From positions 104,803 to 149,989 of the forward strand of contig BFEA01000587.1 of assembly GCA_003427395.1 (NCBI GenBank): a stretch of DNA of 45,187 bases, given 5' to 3'. The position numbers were made by a program, and so were the translations under genes. The notes beneath the pieces were generated by a model, which searched no databases, was not told where the DNA came from, and saw only the letters and a program-made list of their open reading frames with translations. This DNA is from Chara braunii. Lineage: Eukaryota; Streptophyta; Charophyceae; Charales; Characeae. Positions 33,751 through 43,674 of the stretch are shown in pieces (within the stretch, counting starts at the first letter, position 1; each line of letters starts with the position of its first letter).

Positions 33751-34514
33751 CCGGATCTTCGTAGGTTGATCAAATTGTCACGAACATGATTTGGCAAGAC
33801 CCCCCCGTGCTCGATTAAGGAGAAGGTAGGTAGAAAGGTGGTGGTGCTGTTACTGCTAATGATAATGTTGCTGTTGATAAGAACTGTTGCTGCTGCTGAT
33901 GATGACTAGCCAAGCTAGGCTTCTGCTGCTGCTGAAAACCGTTAGCTGGTCTCCTGGAGCCAAGGCCAGCTTGAAACACGCTAAGGCACCGGTGGCCAAC
34001 ACCACCAAAACAGGGGTCTGAGGACTGTGACTTCGCAGACCCCATATCCTAGGCATAGATAAATGACCTGCAAAATCTGCAGACCATCCGAGTCCATTTT
34101 CCTGCGAAAACAGCAAATGGACTTCCCCGAACCGTTCACTTAGAGCTCGGACAATGCCCGAAAAAGGCAAGACAAGGCAAACAGCGACGGAATGAAACCA
34201 AATTTTATGGGAGGTCTTCCATAGGATACAGACAGAGAGTCCACCAAGTTGGGAGTGATTCTGACATCGTTTGGGGTAGGAAACACAAGCCTGTGTTTCT
34301 CGGTCCTCCCTCCTTGGGCAAAAACGACAAAAATGGCAAAAATCTGCAAAATCTGCAAAATTCTGCAAAATCTACAAAATCTGCAAAATCTGCGTTTTTC
34401 TTAAATTTGTGTTTTGCAAATTTGTGTTTCTCTTTTTACATACCTGCTGTAGGATTGGTTGCTGCAAATTTGAGCTTTTTGAAGCCCAAGACTAGGGACA
34501 ACTTAAGGGAGACG
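33751..34514. other. Low-complexity sequence; weak minus-strand frame, no gene called
   Basis: 33830-33930 is rich in GCTGCTGCT/GATGAT triplets. 34318-34392 is a tandem of the 9-mer CTGCAAAAT. A minus-strand frame of 170 codons (34368-33856) crosses both, giving DFADFCHFCRFC at its start and a Ser/Gln-rich end. I recognise no domain and consider it unlikely to be a gene. Confidence 0.4.
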
Positions 34515-35240
34515 AACCCGAACACTTAGGATAGGGGGGGGATATCGGCCACCACGCATCTTCCTCCTCCTCCACCTTCTTCACCCATCCTTCATAACCA
34601 ACCTCCTCACACCACCTCCCTCCTCCATCTTCTTCACTCATCCACCATAGCCAACCGCCGCACCCCTTTTTCTTCCTCAATTATCTTCACCCATTCTCCA
34701 TAGCCGACCACCTCGCACCTTCTTCCTCCTCCATCTCCTTCACCCATCCTCCATCGTCAACCATGCGAACTCGGACACTTAGGATAGGGGGGGGATATCG
34801 GCCACCACACATCTTCCTCCTCCTCCACCTTCTTCACCCATCCTCCATAACCAACCTCCTCACACCACCTCCCTCCTCCATCTTCTTCAGTCATCCACCA
34901 TAGTCAACCGTCGCACCCCTTTTTCTTCCTCAATCTTCCTCACCCATTCTCCATAGCCGACCACCTCACACCTTCCTCCTCCTCCATCTCCTTCACCCAT
35001 CCTCCATTGCCAACCACCTCACACCTTCTTCCTCCCCCATCTTCTTCACCTATTCGCCATAGTTAAACACCTCGCACCTTCCTCCTCCGCCGCCTTCTTC
35101 ACCCATCCACAATAGCCGACCACCACACTCCTTTTTCCATCTTCTTCACCCATCCTCCATGGCCGACCGCCTCACACCTTCTTCCTTCTCCATCCCCGTC
35201 ACCCATCCTCCCAGGAACTCGCCACAACCATATCTTTTGA
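34515..35240. repeat. CCT-rich tandem array with a 253-bp higher-order unit
   Basis: The block starting 'acacttaggataggggggg' at 34522 recurs at 34775. Inside each are short units of about 50 bp containing 'cttcttcacccatcctccat' and 'ccaaccacctcacacc'. A third, shorter run continues to about 35220. It lies just upstream of the LINE frames and could be the LINE's 5' untranslated region or an older satellite into which it inserted. Confidence 0.8.
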
Positions 35241-35290
35241 ACCATTCCTTGTAAAATTAGAAGAAAAATGAGGCTGCACGAGAGGCTGGT

Positions 35291-35791
35291 GTGGAGAGCA
35301 TGAAATACTGTGACCGCTTGCCATACAACACACTCGCGGGCAAGATATACCCGACGAAGGTCATGACCGATTCCCTGACCACCATCAACAGATCCCACAT
35401 CCTATCCACAGAATGCTCTGTACAAGACGAAGTTAAGCCGTTGTACCTGGAACCGGAGGATGAGGATAGGCACATGAGGGAGTACGACGACGATGACGGG
35501 CTGAACGACAAGATATCCCCGGGCTGTGACGAGACCGGTACCACCCCAGCACCCAAGGGCAGCATGGGAGGATACAGCTTGGGGCTGCTGGGAGAAGGGC
35601 AAACGACGACAGCGGACGGACCGGAGGAATCGGAGCTGACAGGGCAGGGACCACGACAGCGGCTGATTAGAGACCCCAGCGACCCCCCCCCAACTGTACT
35701 CTGCACCACAAGCTCTACCCCGCAACAACCCGTCAGATGTAATCAAATGGACAACAACGAAAACCAGTATGGGACAACGAGAATGGACTGA
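35291..35791 (+). pseudogene. Leader frame of the LINE (possible ORF1 remnant or ORF2 N-terminus)
   Basis: 166 codons, starting MESMKYCDRLPYN. The middle is acidic (LEPEDEDRHMREYDDDDG) and the end is rich in Pro, Thr and Gln. I see no RNA-binding motif, coiled coil or CCHC knuckle. It ends in TGA at 35789-35791, and the endonuclease frame continues in the same phase directly after that stop (QARGLTIHSWNV). It may therefore be the N-terminal part of the same polyprotein cut by a stop mutation, or the tail of a separate first protein. Which of the two cannot be told from one copy. Confidence 0.45.
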
Positions 35792-35803
35792 CAAGCAAGG
35801 GGT

Positions 35804-36961
35804 TTGACGATCCACAGCTGGAATGTCAACGACCTCGGCAACATTCTCACCGAAGACGACAAACTACGAGACATCAGATTCGGTCTCATAGAAAAAAGAA
35901 AGCCCAAACCCAACATCGTTCTCCTACAAGAGACTCACCTATCCAACCTCACTAACCACACCAGAATAAAGATGATAGTGGAAAAAAGCCTAGGGGGATG
36001 CCCTTTCTCACTGTGGTCTAACAAAGCGGACCAAAGCAACTGCCGCGCAACAATCCTCGTACCAACTACTTCCAAAATCTGGTCTGAGGGTTTGGTAAAT
36101 AATGGCGAAGGAGGCACAACGAAAGGAAGATGGTCATAGGTCCAAATTATATGGCAAGGGGAAGAGATCATAATCCTAAACCTTTACGCCCCCAACACAG
36201 AAGCCGGACGCCTAGCTTTCTTCGACCACATCAAATCACTTCTCTCGCCCCCATTGCCGCTAATTATAGCGGGTGACTGGAATACTACAATGGACCCCAG
36301 CCTGGATCGCATTTCCCGGGCAGTGCCGATGGGACCCACATGAGCGAGCACACACGTACGAAACATCATGACAGAGTTCAACCTGGTCGACTCATTCCGA
36401 ATCCTCCACCCACGCAAGAAAGCCTTCTCCCTAGTCAAGAGGAACCGATCTAACCACACATCACTATCACGAATCGATTTCTTCCTAATTTCAAACATGC
36501 TATAGGGAGCAATCAAGGAGGCCGATATCCTACCAGCAACAACCTTTAAGGGGCTCGACCATAAACCAACCTACTTGCTCCTTAACTTCAACTCCCCGAT
36601 TGAAAAAGGACAAGGCTTCTTTAGACTCGACAACTCACTCCTCTCCACTGAACACATGATCGAGGCAGTCAGATGGAACTGTTGGTTCATACAGCAAGAC
36701 GAGAAGAAACGTCGGAACAGGCACAAATGGTTCATAGACAACTATATGGACCTGTCTCAAACGGTCTCAGCAAAGTCTAGAAGCATAGCACCAGAACGCA
36801 AACACGGGAAGAAGGAACTACAAATCGTACTCGACATCGCAAAAACCAACCTAGCATCTGATCCCTCTAACTCCTACCACAACTACTCCAATCTACCAAG
36901 GACGAACTACATAAATGGAGAAGATGAGAACTCAAAGGCCTACAGATACGCGCTCGAATGA
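35804..36961 (+). pseudogene. LINE endonuclease domain (EEP/APE type), interrupted by stops
   Basis: This would nick the target DNA to prime reverse transcription. The frame shows the family's motifs in order: SWNVNDLG, LLQETHL with the metal-binding Glu, LNLYAPNT, IIAGDWNTT, SRIDFFL and GLDHKP, the last being the His of the usual SDH with Ser replaced by Leu. Stops lie at 36137-36139 (TAG), 36341-36343 (TGA) and 36503-36505 (TAG), all in one unbroken phase, so they are point mutations. After 36575 the frame runs open to 36961 through a linker (FFRLDNSLL, HKWFIDNYMDLSQ). Each stop could come from a single C-to-T or G-to-A change, as expected of methylation-linked decay; that is inference. Confidence 0.9.
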
Positions 36962-37184
36962 ATGACTACACCTTGAATGAATCGATGACCAAATTTTTTT
37001 TCTCCAAGATCAAGGCAAACGCTAGAAACAACACAATCGAGGGGCTAAAGGACCCAACAGACCAGGGGACGACAAAGTCAGCCGGCGCAGACATGGTAAG
37101 AATAGCCAGGTCCTTTTAAGCCGACCTCTACGAGTCCCAACCCCCTCCCCCCCTCCAACAACAAATATCAACGCCCGCCAGCAC
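36958..37184 (+). pseudogene. LINE linker between endonuclease and reverse transcriptase, shifted frame
   Basis: The coding phase changes near 36958. The new frame reads MNDYTLNESMTKFFFSKIKAN and then IEGLKDPTDQGTT, the usual position of the 'l.dp.G....' segment of LINE ORF2. It meets a stop at about 37117-37119 (SF*ADLYES), which interrupts the typical 'F..LY' phrase. The reverse transcriptase frame starts at 37185 in the third phase. Confidence 0.75.
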
Positions 37185-38513
37185 ATGATGACCTACCTAG
37201 AGAGAATGATTACCCAAGAACAAACGGAGGACTTGGACAAACCAATTACCATAGGGGAACTTCATGCAGCCCTATCCCAGATGGGAAAGGACAAAGCACC
37301 AGGAATTGATGGCATGTCCAAAGAATTATGGATCCAGTTCTGGCCAACACTGGGCAACGACCTCTTGAACTTCATCAATGACAGCAGGGAAAAAAAAGGC
37401 CTGGGTCAATTTCTAAGCTCCAGCGTAGCGTCACTAATATACAAAAAGGGAGACAAGGAGGACCTCAAGAACTACAGACCAATCTCACTTCTCACAACGC
37501 CGCACAAAATCCTAGCAAAAACATTAGCCAACAGAATCATAAAACTAATAGACAGGTGCTTTCACATCGACCAAGCAGGATTCATCCCGGGTCGATACAT
37601 TCTGGATAATGTGATGGCTCTAAACGAGGCGGCAAAGAAGATCACAGAAAAACAAATGCAAGCGGCAATCTTATTCTTCAACTTTGAAAAGGCGTACGAT
37701 CAAGTCAATTCAGACTTCCTTCACAACTGCATGGAGAAGATGAGAGTCGGCCCAAACTTCAGAGAAAGGGTTAGAGTACTCTATGGGGATGTCACGGGCA
37801 GGGTGCAGATAAACAGAATACTATCAGAAACCTACCCGATATCGAGATTTGTCCGGCATGGCGACCCCCTTGCACCCCCAATATTCCTGTTCATAATGGA
37901 AGCCATCGCATCTTTCCTGCGCAATGACCCATCCATACACCGCCTCACCGAACAAAACTACAACCCCCTCCACGACTTTGCTCTCCCCACTGCACAGATG
38001 TTCGCAGACGATCTCACGGTTCTCATCCGCGCTAACAACTCCTCCTTCCAGGCCCTGGCCCGCGCCATGGAAGCCTTCAGACTCGCCTCAGAAATGAAGG
38101 TGAACTGGCTGAAAACGAAAAGGTGGTGGCTCGCAGAAGGCACCCCCCCCCAACTCCCAGACCCATCCAACCCAATGTCTTGGACTACAGGCGACCAAGC
38201 ACTTCGATATCTAGGCAGGGACGACATCTGGCAAGGGATGGGGGAGTCACTACTCGCCAGAGCAATAACCCGTTTAGCCACCTGCAACAAAGCCCAGGCC
38301 TCCCTACTAGGGAGAGCCCTGGTTATCAACACAACACCTTGTGGTACATGGCCTCCATATGGTGCCCCCCGACGACGACTTGAAGAAGTTGAAGGCGAGA
38401 GTCAGGTGCTATCTGTGGACTGGCGACCCCAATGGAACCACCTACATAAACAAGGTGGCCTTGCAAACTGTCATCAGGAAACCACAAGGAGGGCTAGGTA
38501 TAATCAACCCTAA
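37185..38513 (+). pseudogene. LINE reverse transcriptase domain
   Basis: 442 codons. The RT core is clear: GKDKAPGIDGMSKELW, LIYKKGDKEDLKNYRPISLL, KTLANRI, DQAGFIPGRYILDN, FFNFEKAYDQV, RHGDPLAPPIF, then MFADDLTVL. The FADD box keeps both metal-binding Asp residues, but in motif A the first Asp of the usual 'D.eKA.D' is Asn (FNFEKAYD), so the catalytic triad is incomplete. His replaces Gln in the usual RQGDPLSP motif. Homology in this frame ends at about 38340, where one-base shifts move the coding phase; the last 57 codons are out of frame. It copies LINE RNA at the nicked target in intact relatives. Confidence 0.92.
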
Positions 38514-38655
38514 ACAAAAAACGATCGCACTCCAAATCAATTTGATAATCAAAATCCTAACCAAACAAGCCCTCCCGTGGACCGCGATGACAATAGACAA
38601 CATAAGGAATTTGGCACCAGCAGCGACCCCACCGAACATGAGTGGCCTATTCTGA
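38341..38655 (+). pseudogene. LINE ORF2 continuation after frameshift
   Basis: After about 38330 the phrase LWYMASIWCPP is readable in one phase (about 38333-38365) and DDDLKKLKARVRCYLWTG in the next, the region after the RT domain where plant LINEs have 'W..p......i......FLW'. The frame then reads TYINKVALQTVIRKPQGGLGIINPKQKTIALQ, matching the usual 'k..GGLGi.....n.Al' segment, and stops at 38655. Confidence 0.85.
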
Positions 38656-38919
38656 ATCATGGCAAAGGACTGGACAATCAAATCGGGGAGACCAGCAAGG
38701 AAAACTAACCAGTGACCCCCATTCAACCCCCCACTATACCCACCCCCTGTTGGTCTCCGATCCTGAAGACCTGGCGCCGTCTGATGCCAGAAAAGAAAGC
38801 CCCCTCGAGCAACAAAGAGGAAGTTCTACGACAAACCCCTGTTCTGCAATCCCTGGATCAAAGACACAGAGGGCAGACCGTTGACTCTCCGAGCCAAAGA
38901 CTGCAGATGGCTGTCATAG

Positions 38920-39432
38920 GTGGAGAAAGGAGTATGGCAGGTCAAACATCTGTGGTCCGAAGACCAACAAGAATGGATCACCGCACAGGACCTCCGCACT
39001 CCCTTAAAAGGCGGTCATCTACTGACCACCAACTTGTTTGAAATCCTCCAAAGCATTCTCCCCCCATGGACGACCCTCCTAAAAGAGACACATGCGTGGA
39101 AACCAGGGGACTGGGGACTGCTCATCACACAAACCCCACCAACTAAAGCCTACCGTTTTGTGTCAAAACCGGACTTAATCAGCTGCCACGCCAAGTTCGT
39201 GTCCTACCCCATCATCAAACACGGCCTACATGAACTAGAGATCCTACACAAAACACCACAGAACGAACAAATAGAAACCTACCTTCTCAGGAAGGTTAGT
39301 CTCTCACAAGACACCCTGGCTTATATTCCAACCGGGACTCAGCATCAAAGAGTTGGAATTCGACCCAAAGGAATGGATCTGGGATCTGGGCTGCGCCAGT
39401 TAATCGAGAAGGATAACAGAATACGACGTTAA
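38920..39432 (+). pseudogene. LINE ORF2 C-terminal linker
   Basis: 170 codons, same phase as 38341-38655 with stops between (about 38653 and 38707). It contains VKHLWSEDQQEWITAQDL and ETYLLRKVSLSQDTLAYIPTGTQHQRVGI, the kind of linker seen between RT and the C-terminal zinc domain. No catalytic motif. The phase changes again between 39430 and 39503. Confidence 0.75.
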
Positions 39433-39502
39433 GCTCGGATATAACCTCGGGCTACAAACCAAAGACCCGAATCCAAGTCTGGCAGAGAAACGGAGATCCA
39501 TA

Positions 39503-39922
39503 TTGAACCTAGACACCACGACCCCCATCTCCATCACATGGACCAAACACCTTCTCATCAGACCAACTAGAATCCGAAGTATGCAATGGCTAATAGCACA
39601 TGCAGCCCTGCCGGTCAACCAATGGTTACACGAGAGAAGGAAACATTCTGATCCTGATAGCTCGGCATGCTGCTCAATGTGCAGCAACGACTCACCCAAA
39701 GACATCCCCCACTGCCTTCTCTTCTGCCCTGAAGCAATCTGGATATGGAAGAAGATCCGCGAGCTATGGTCGATCCTGTTCGCTTCCCCCCCCCCAAACA
39801 TCCCCCCTATCTCTACCTTACTAACTAACATCCCCAGCAACACCACAGGCAGCAAGGAAGCATGGTTCACCCTACTCAGGAAGCTGGCACTGTGGGTGAT
39901 ATGGAAACGCAGATGTACTTAG
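39503..39922 (+). pseudogene. LINE C-terminal zinc-binding domain (zf-RVT type)
   Basis: 139 codons. The segment WTKHLLIRPTRIRSMQWLIAH, ALPVNQWLHERR, then CCSMCSNDSPKDIPHCLLFCPEAIWIWKKI contains the C-x2-C...H-x4-C arrangement of the zinc domain at the end of plant LINE proteins. It probably helps bind RNA or target DNA. The frame ends at TAG 39920-39922; 560 bp of non-coding sequence follow before the A-rich tail. Confidence 0.88.
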
Positions 39923-40508
39923 ACAATCGAGGGAACAGAGGTGGCAAGAGAAGAAATGTGGTCACTACTGCTAAGCATGGCATAGATGGAAATCATGGAG
40001 AGGATGACCGAGAATAGCAAACTCTACGAGACACAGACCAGAAGGACAAGCAACCAAGAAACAGACTTTCACAAGGATCTGGTTGCTAAAAGGCAAGGTG
40101 GCAAAGATAGTCGGCAGTAGACTGAGATGGAAGAAATGGCACCAGGCAGAAGCATGAAGACCACGAAGATACATGCCGGGAGACCTGGCAGAAGGTTCTG
40201 AATGGTGATCAACAAAAAGAGGACCGAACACACAGGGAAAGACAAGGACAAGCAACAGAACACAGAGTGGAACCCCCCACTGTTCTCGTATCACAGGGAC
40301 TCATTCGACAGGCTCTAAATAGAAGCCTGAGAGGAACAAATGGTCAGGGCGAGCTGACAGTCAATCCTCCTTAAACGGAGCAATCAATGCTGATCAGGGG
40401 TCCTTGGCCAGCCGGAAGGAAGCGTTGAGTGGGTAATATGATGTAATCCGTTTTTTGACTTGCCGGGGGAACAGGAACCTGAAAAAAAAAAAAGAAAAAA
40501 AAAAAAAA

Positions 40509-41062
40509 GAGAAACAACTTTAGAAATTTAAGGTTCGGATTCCAGCACTTTTGAACACGAAAATTTAGAAAAAGGTTGTACGGAAATAGCAGATCAGGCA
40601 AAGGAGCTTTTATGGATTTGAGAAGCGAAAGATCTTAGATTGAGAAATCGAGAATCCTTATAAGATTTACGCATATCCATATGCTGTTGAGGACATTTTG
40701 AAGAAGAGCTTGTCAAGGAGGAATTTAGGAGGATTTACAAAGAATTCAAACCTCGAAAGGAAAAAGAAAAAACTTCAAAATTTCAAGAATTATGTCTCTC
40801 TTAAAGTATGGGTTTAGAAAATCAAGATCGAAGTTATTTGTAATGTCTAATTAGGAGATCAACAAACCTGTAAAGATTGAATTACTGATTATTAGTGCTA
40901 CTTAGTCAAAAGTCTAATCTCTGTAAACCGCTTTAGACGACTCCCTAAGCACCGCCAATTAGGGTGTGGGGCAACATGCTTGCAGGGGTCACCTGTAAAG
41001 GCTTAGAAGTATTGGTACGAAGATGGTGAACGGTGAAATCCAGAGAAGAATATAGCGTAGCT
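40509..41062. other. AT-rich sequence after the LINE, no gene seen
   Basis: No convincing frame. It ends in a run of 26 A (41063-41088) that may be the tail of another retroposon, but no duplication flanking it could be paired. Confidence 0.4.
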
Positions 41063-41088
41063 AAAAAAAAAAAAAAAAAAAAAAAAAA

Positions 41089-41428
41089 CGCAGAGTTCCT
41101 GGACATGTTCCCTCCACATCAGCTTTTGATGGTGGAACCGCAGTGGTTTGGAGGGGAAAGAGGAACCCCAGCGGTGACTCCCTGAATCTACGGCTTTCGG
41201 CACCAGATGTATACAGCCAGAGACAGCCACAGGAGTCCCTGACGAGACGAGACTTCTGCTTGAGATACTATTTCCCAAGAGCCGGCCTGCTAGTAGGCTG
41301 AAGAGAGTTTTCTTCAGCCCTCCAACGGCACCAACAGTCAATCCCCTGAGTCGTGACCTGTTCCAGGCAATCAAACATGCTGTCATCCTGTATGTCTGTG
41401 CTCGGACGTAATGTTCGGTATAAGGGAT
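41089..41428. other. Unassigned sequence, no gene called
   Basis: A minus-strand frame of 147 codons (41446-41003) spans this stretch but runs through a T/A homopolymer translated as poly-Phe and has no recognisable domain. It is more likely chance. Confidence 0.35.
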
Positions 41429-41478
41429 GCTGAACCCAGCTTCCACCAGGTGCAGCTCCCCACCAATGGACTGGAGCC
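41429..41478. repeat. 50-bp module shared with 43788-43836
   Basis: The text 'gctgaaccc', 'ttccaccaggtg', 'gctccccaccaat' and 'tggagcc' matches 43788-43836 with a few changes. In the second place the module ends directly in a poly-A run, so it is probably the 3' part of a retroposon family. Confidence 0.55.
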
Positions 41479-41528
41479 ATCTACATCAGGGATACTATTT
41501 GGGGATGCTCTTAACAACCCCAATAGTA

Positions 41529-41660
41529 TAGCCCTTGTTTGTTCTTTTTTTTTTTTTTTTTTTGGAAGAATCAGCCCCGTGGGACAGCTTGAGATGCTGG
41601 TAGGAGCAGTCGCCTCAAGCTCTCCCAGGGTGGCTCCATCTATGGTAGCCCTTGTTTGTT
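41529..41660 (-). mobile_element. Short poly-A retroposon with perfect 15-bp target-site duplication
   Basis: TAGCCCTTGTTTGTT occurs at 41529-41543 and 41646-41660. Between them lie a T run (41545-41563) and 82 bp of unique sequence; on the minus strand this reads CCATAGATGGAGCC..., ends GATTCTTCC and finishes with the A tail. This is the hallmark of LINE-mediated insertion. The body is too short to code and has no clear A/B box; it may be a 5'-truncated SINE or processed fragment. Confidence 0.88.
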
Positions 41661-42490
41661 GAACTTTTGCACTTGTCGGGAAAAATTATAGAGTCTCCAA
41701 TTTTCCTGGCGAATCAAGGCTCTTTTTCCCATGGCGGATTTGAACTGCATGGCCCCAAAAAAAGTGAGCCACCACGGGCACGGTTTTCTTCGTTTTGGCC
41801 TGCGGCACCAGCAATTTTGGTCCGGTAGCACCGTTCATCTGAAACTTGCGGGATATATTTTTAATACCGCTCGATTTGCCTGTGGGCTGCGTAGTGGTGC
41901 TTCAAACTACTAGAAGTATCTCCACGTCACTTTTCCCTCACACAGGTTCCTGCTGTCTGGCCATAAAACGAACTGGCGCAGGCATATTTTTCTTCTTTTT
42001 CGTCTGGCTCCACGAGCCATTTCAGTCCGGTACGACGAGCCCCAAAGGTCGCGCCGTGTTAACAGTTCCCTCCTGGCGTTGCAAAGCACAAGCAAGTTGT
42101 AACATCACACTTGCTTTGGGGACCCAAGTCCAACGTTGAGCTTCGCCATCCAACCTCAAGAGTCAAGATAAAACAAAGTCTCACCATTGTGTTGAGACCT
42201 TTTGGGGGAAGTTTTGGCTGTTCCGTAGTGTTCTGTAGTGCAGACGCCAAGTCAGAAACTCCATGATTTTTAGATGCATGGTGATGATACGGCGTATGTG
42301 AGACAAGTCTTTTTTTTTTTTTTTCCTTGACTCTTTCAAATCTTTTTGGTATGAACTACTATGAAGACACATGTAGAAAAAATATAAAAAAAAACAGAGA
42401 GACGGCTTTGAGATATTGTCATCATTGACCTGACCGGCGCCAGGTAATTCACAATTGTTTTATTCTGTTCATCTGATTGCATCTGGACTC
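41661..42490. other. Low-copy-looking sequence, no gene recognised
   Basis: Short frames on both strands without domains. A T run at about 42309-42324 may be a reversed poly-A tail, but no flanking duplication was found. Confidence 0.35.
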
Positions 42491-42495
42491 GGACT

Positions 42496-42552
42496 TGAGT
42501 CTGCATTTCAACAGTCCATGGGTGTACCAACTGCGCTAGACTGTCAGTTGGA
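42496..42552 (-). repeat. tRNA-like SINE head
   Basis: On the minus strand: TAGCGCAGTTGG (perfect A-box consensus), GTACACCCATGGACTG, TTGAAATGCAGAC and a degenerate B box GACTCAAGTCC. It matches the heads at 22723-22797 and 22875-22949 across about 40 bases. Confidence 0.6.
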
Positions 42553-43062
42553 ATCATAGATTTGAAGATACTTCAACTTTTCCATGTCCATGTTGTAACT
42601 TTAAAAGTTAAAATGATAATAAAATAAAATCTCAATTGTTCCTTTACTCCTTTGCTTTTCTCAAGTTAATTACAGAATCTCACTTTTCTTAGTTTTCCCG
42701 GTTTTCCCTTTATTTATCACTCACTCGAGTCTTTTCCATATCATTTCGTTCCCCTTCCTTGCAATTTTGTCTTTTTCTCTTTTCCCCAAAAATTAAAGAG
42801 AGCCGCCTGCCTTCGACTGTAGCCATCCATTTTTCTTCGCAAGCCGTCAAAGTTTTCATTTTTCAGGAAAATTGTGGAAAGAAACTGGTCTCCCAAGTAG
42901 TCCAACCAACCCAGGGCCACACCCCACAGCCAGGTAGGACAGCAGAGACGGAGGCTACTAATTATATCTAACCAAACATTGAACTCAAAGCACCTTCCCA
43001 AAATCTTGCCCGCCTGAGCATCCAAATCCCAGTACAGTCACATGTACACACGCACAGACAGG
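42553..43062. other. No gene seen
   Basis: AT-rich, then mixed sequence. Frames of 70-94 codons on both strands overlap without domains. Confidence 0.35.

Positions 43063-43149
<87 letters not shown>
43063..43149. repeat. (GA)n microsatellite
   Basis: Over 40 uninterrupted AG dinucleotides. The frame that starts at 43042 with repeating Arg-Glu is a translation of this tract. Confidence 0.98.
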
Positions 43150-43152
<3 letters not shown>

Positions 43153-43170
43153 GGAGTCACAGGAAGCAAA

Positions 43171-43422
43171 CAGTTTTCACACCTATCACCTGCCAACCTA
43201 CAATGCACTTCTGTTGGTAAAAATGCTTCAGGGGATTTCATAGATGTAACTTGTGAAGTTCAACAACTTTTAGGAGACAATGAAGTAAGAGCAGTAGCTA
43301 TGAGTGCTACTGATGGTCTTATGAGAGGGATGGAAGTAATTGATACAGGAGCACCTTTGAGTGTACCTGTAGGTGTAACTACTTTAGGTCGTAGTTTTAA
43401 TATATTAGGAGAACCAGTAGAT
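43171..43422 (+). pseudogene. atpB: Plastid-type atpB fragment inserted in nuclear DNA
   Basis: The stretch encodes about 80 residues of the N-terminal part of chloroplast ATP synthase beta subunit, the catalytic-ring subunit of the thylakoid ATP synthase. Readable text includes [40 protein letters not shown] and NILGEPVD, diagnostic of the plastid rather than the mitochondrial protein. Upstream, YNALLLVK is in a different phase, shifted in the A run at 43219-43223. Similarity stops after GEPVD, and a stop follows at 43438-43440. T/A-ending codons (tta, act, gta) contrast with the surroundings and fit plastid DNA. The catalytic P-loop region is absent, so it cannot work. A GA microsatellite abuts the left side. 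Confidence 0.9.
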
Positions 43423-43440
43423 ATTCTTATCGCTACTTGA

Positions 43441-43674
43441 TGTATTTTTCTCCCTCTAATAATCCTGTCAAGTTCTTGATCCCTCATGTGGAAGGTTTAC
43501 CTCACTGATTCTCTCCATGGTTCAAGGAGACAACATTAACCATAGTCATGTTTTTTGTTTGAAAAAGAGAGATGAAAAAGTAAGCATCAAAGTGCAAAAA
43601 GATGTTTGGAAAGACAGAGAGATAAAGAAGAAAGGAAAGATTCGAAGTGCCGAGACAATAGGAAAGGGTAAAAA
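43441..43674. other. Short unassigned stretch
   Basis: Purine-rich after 43560; no frame or repeat family recognised. Confidence 0.4.

Larger units (their letters stand above)
35291..40508 (+). mobile_element. L1-like LINE (non-LTR retrotransposon), decayed
   Basis: In order on the plus strand: an acidic leader frame, an apurinic-type endonuclease domain, a reverse transcriptase domain, and a zinc-binding domain typical of plant LINE ends, then about 560 bp of untranslated sequence and an A-rich tail (40482-40508). At least four stops and four frame changes interrupt the coding region, so the copy is inactive. Left boundary is uncertain; it is set at the first ATG of the leader frame. No target-site duplication was found next to the tail. 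Domain order and lack of an RNase H motif suit the plant L1 group (family knowledge). Confidence 0.93.

Noticed and set aside
33856-34368. 170-codon minus-strand gene
   Set aside because: It is built on a 9-bp tandem repeat at one end and triplet repeats at the other, with no recognisable domain.
41003-41446. 147-codon minus-strand gene
   Set aside because: It crosses a 26-base homopolymer as poly-Phe and shows no domain.
43042-43440. 132-codon Arg-Glu repeat protein fused to ATP synthase beta
   Set aside because: The first part is the GA microsatellite and the second a plastid DNA insert; chance read-through.
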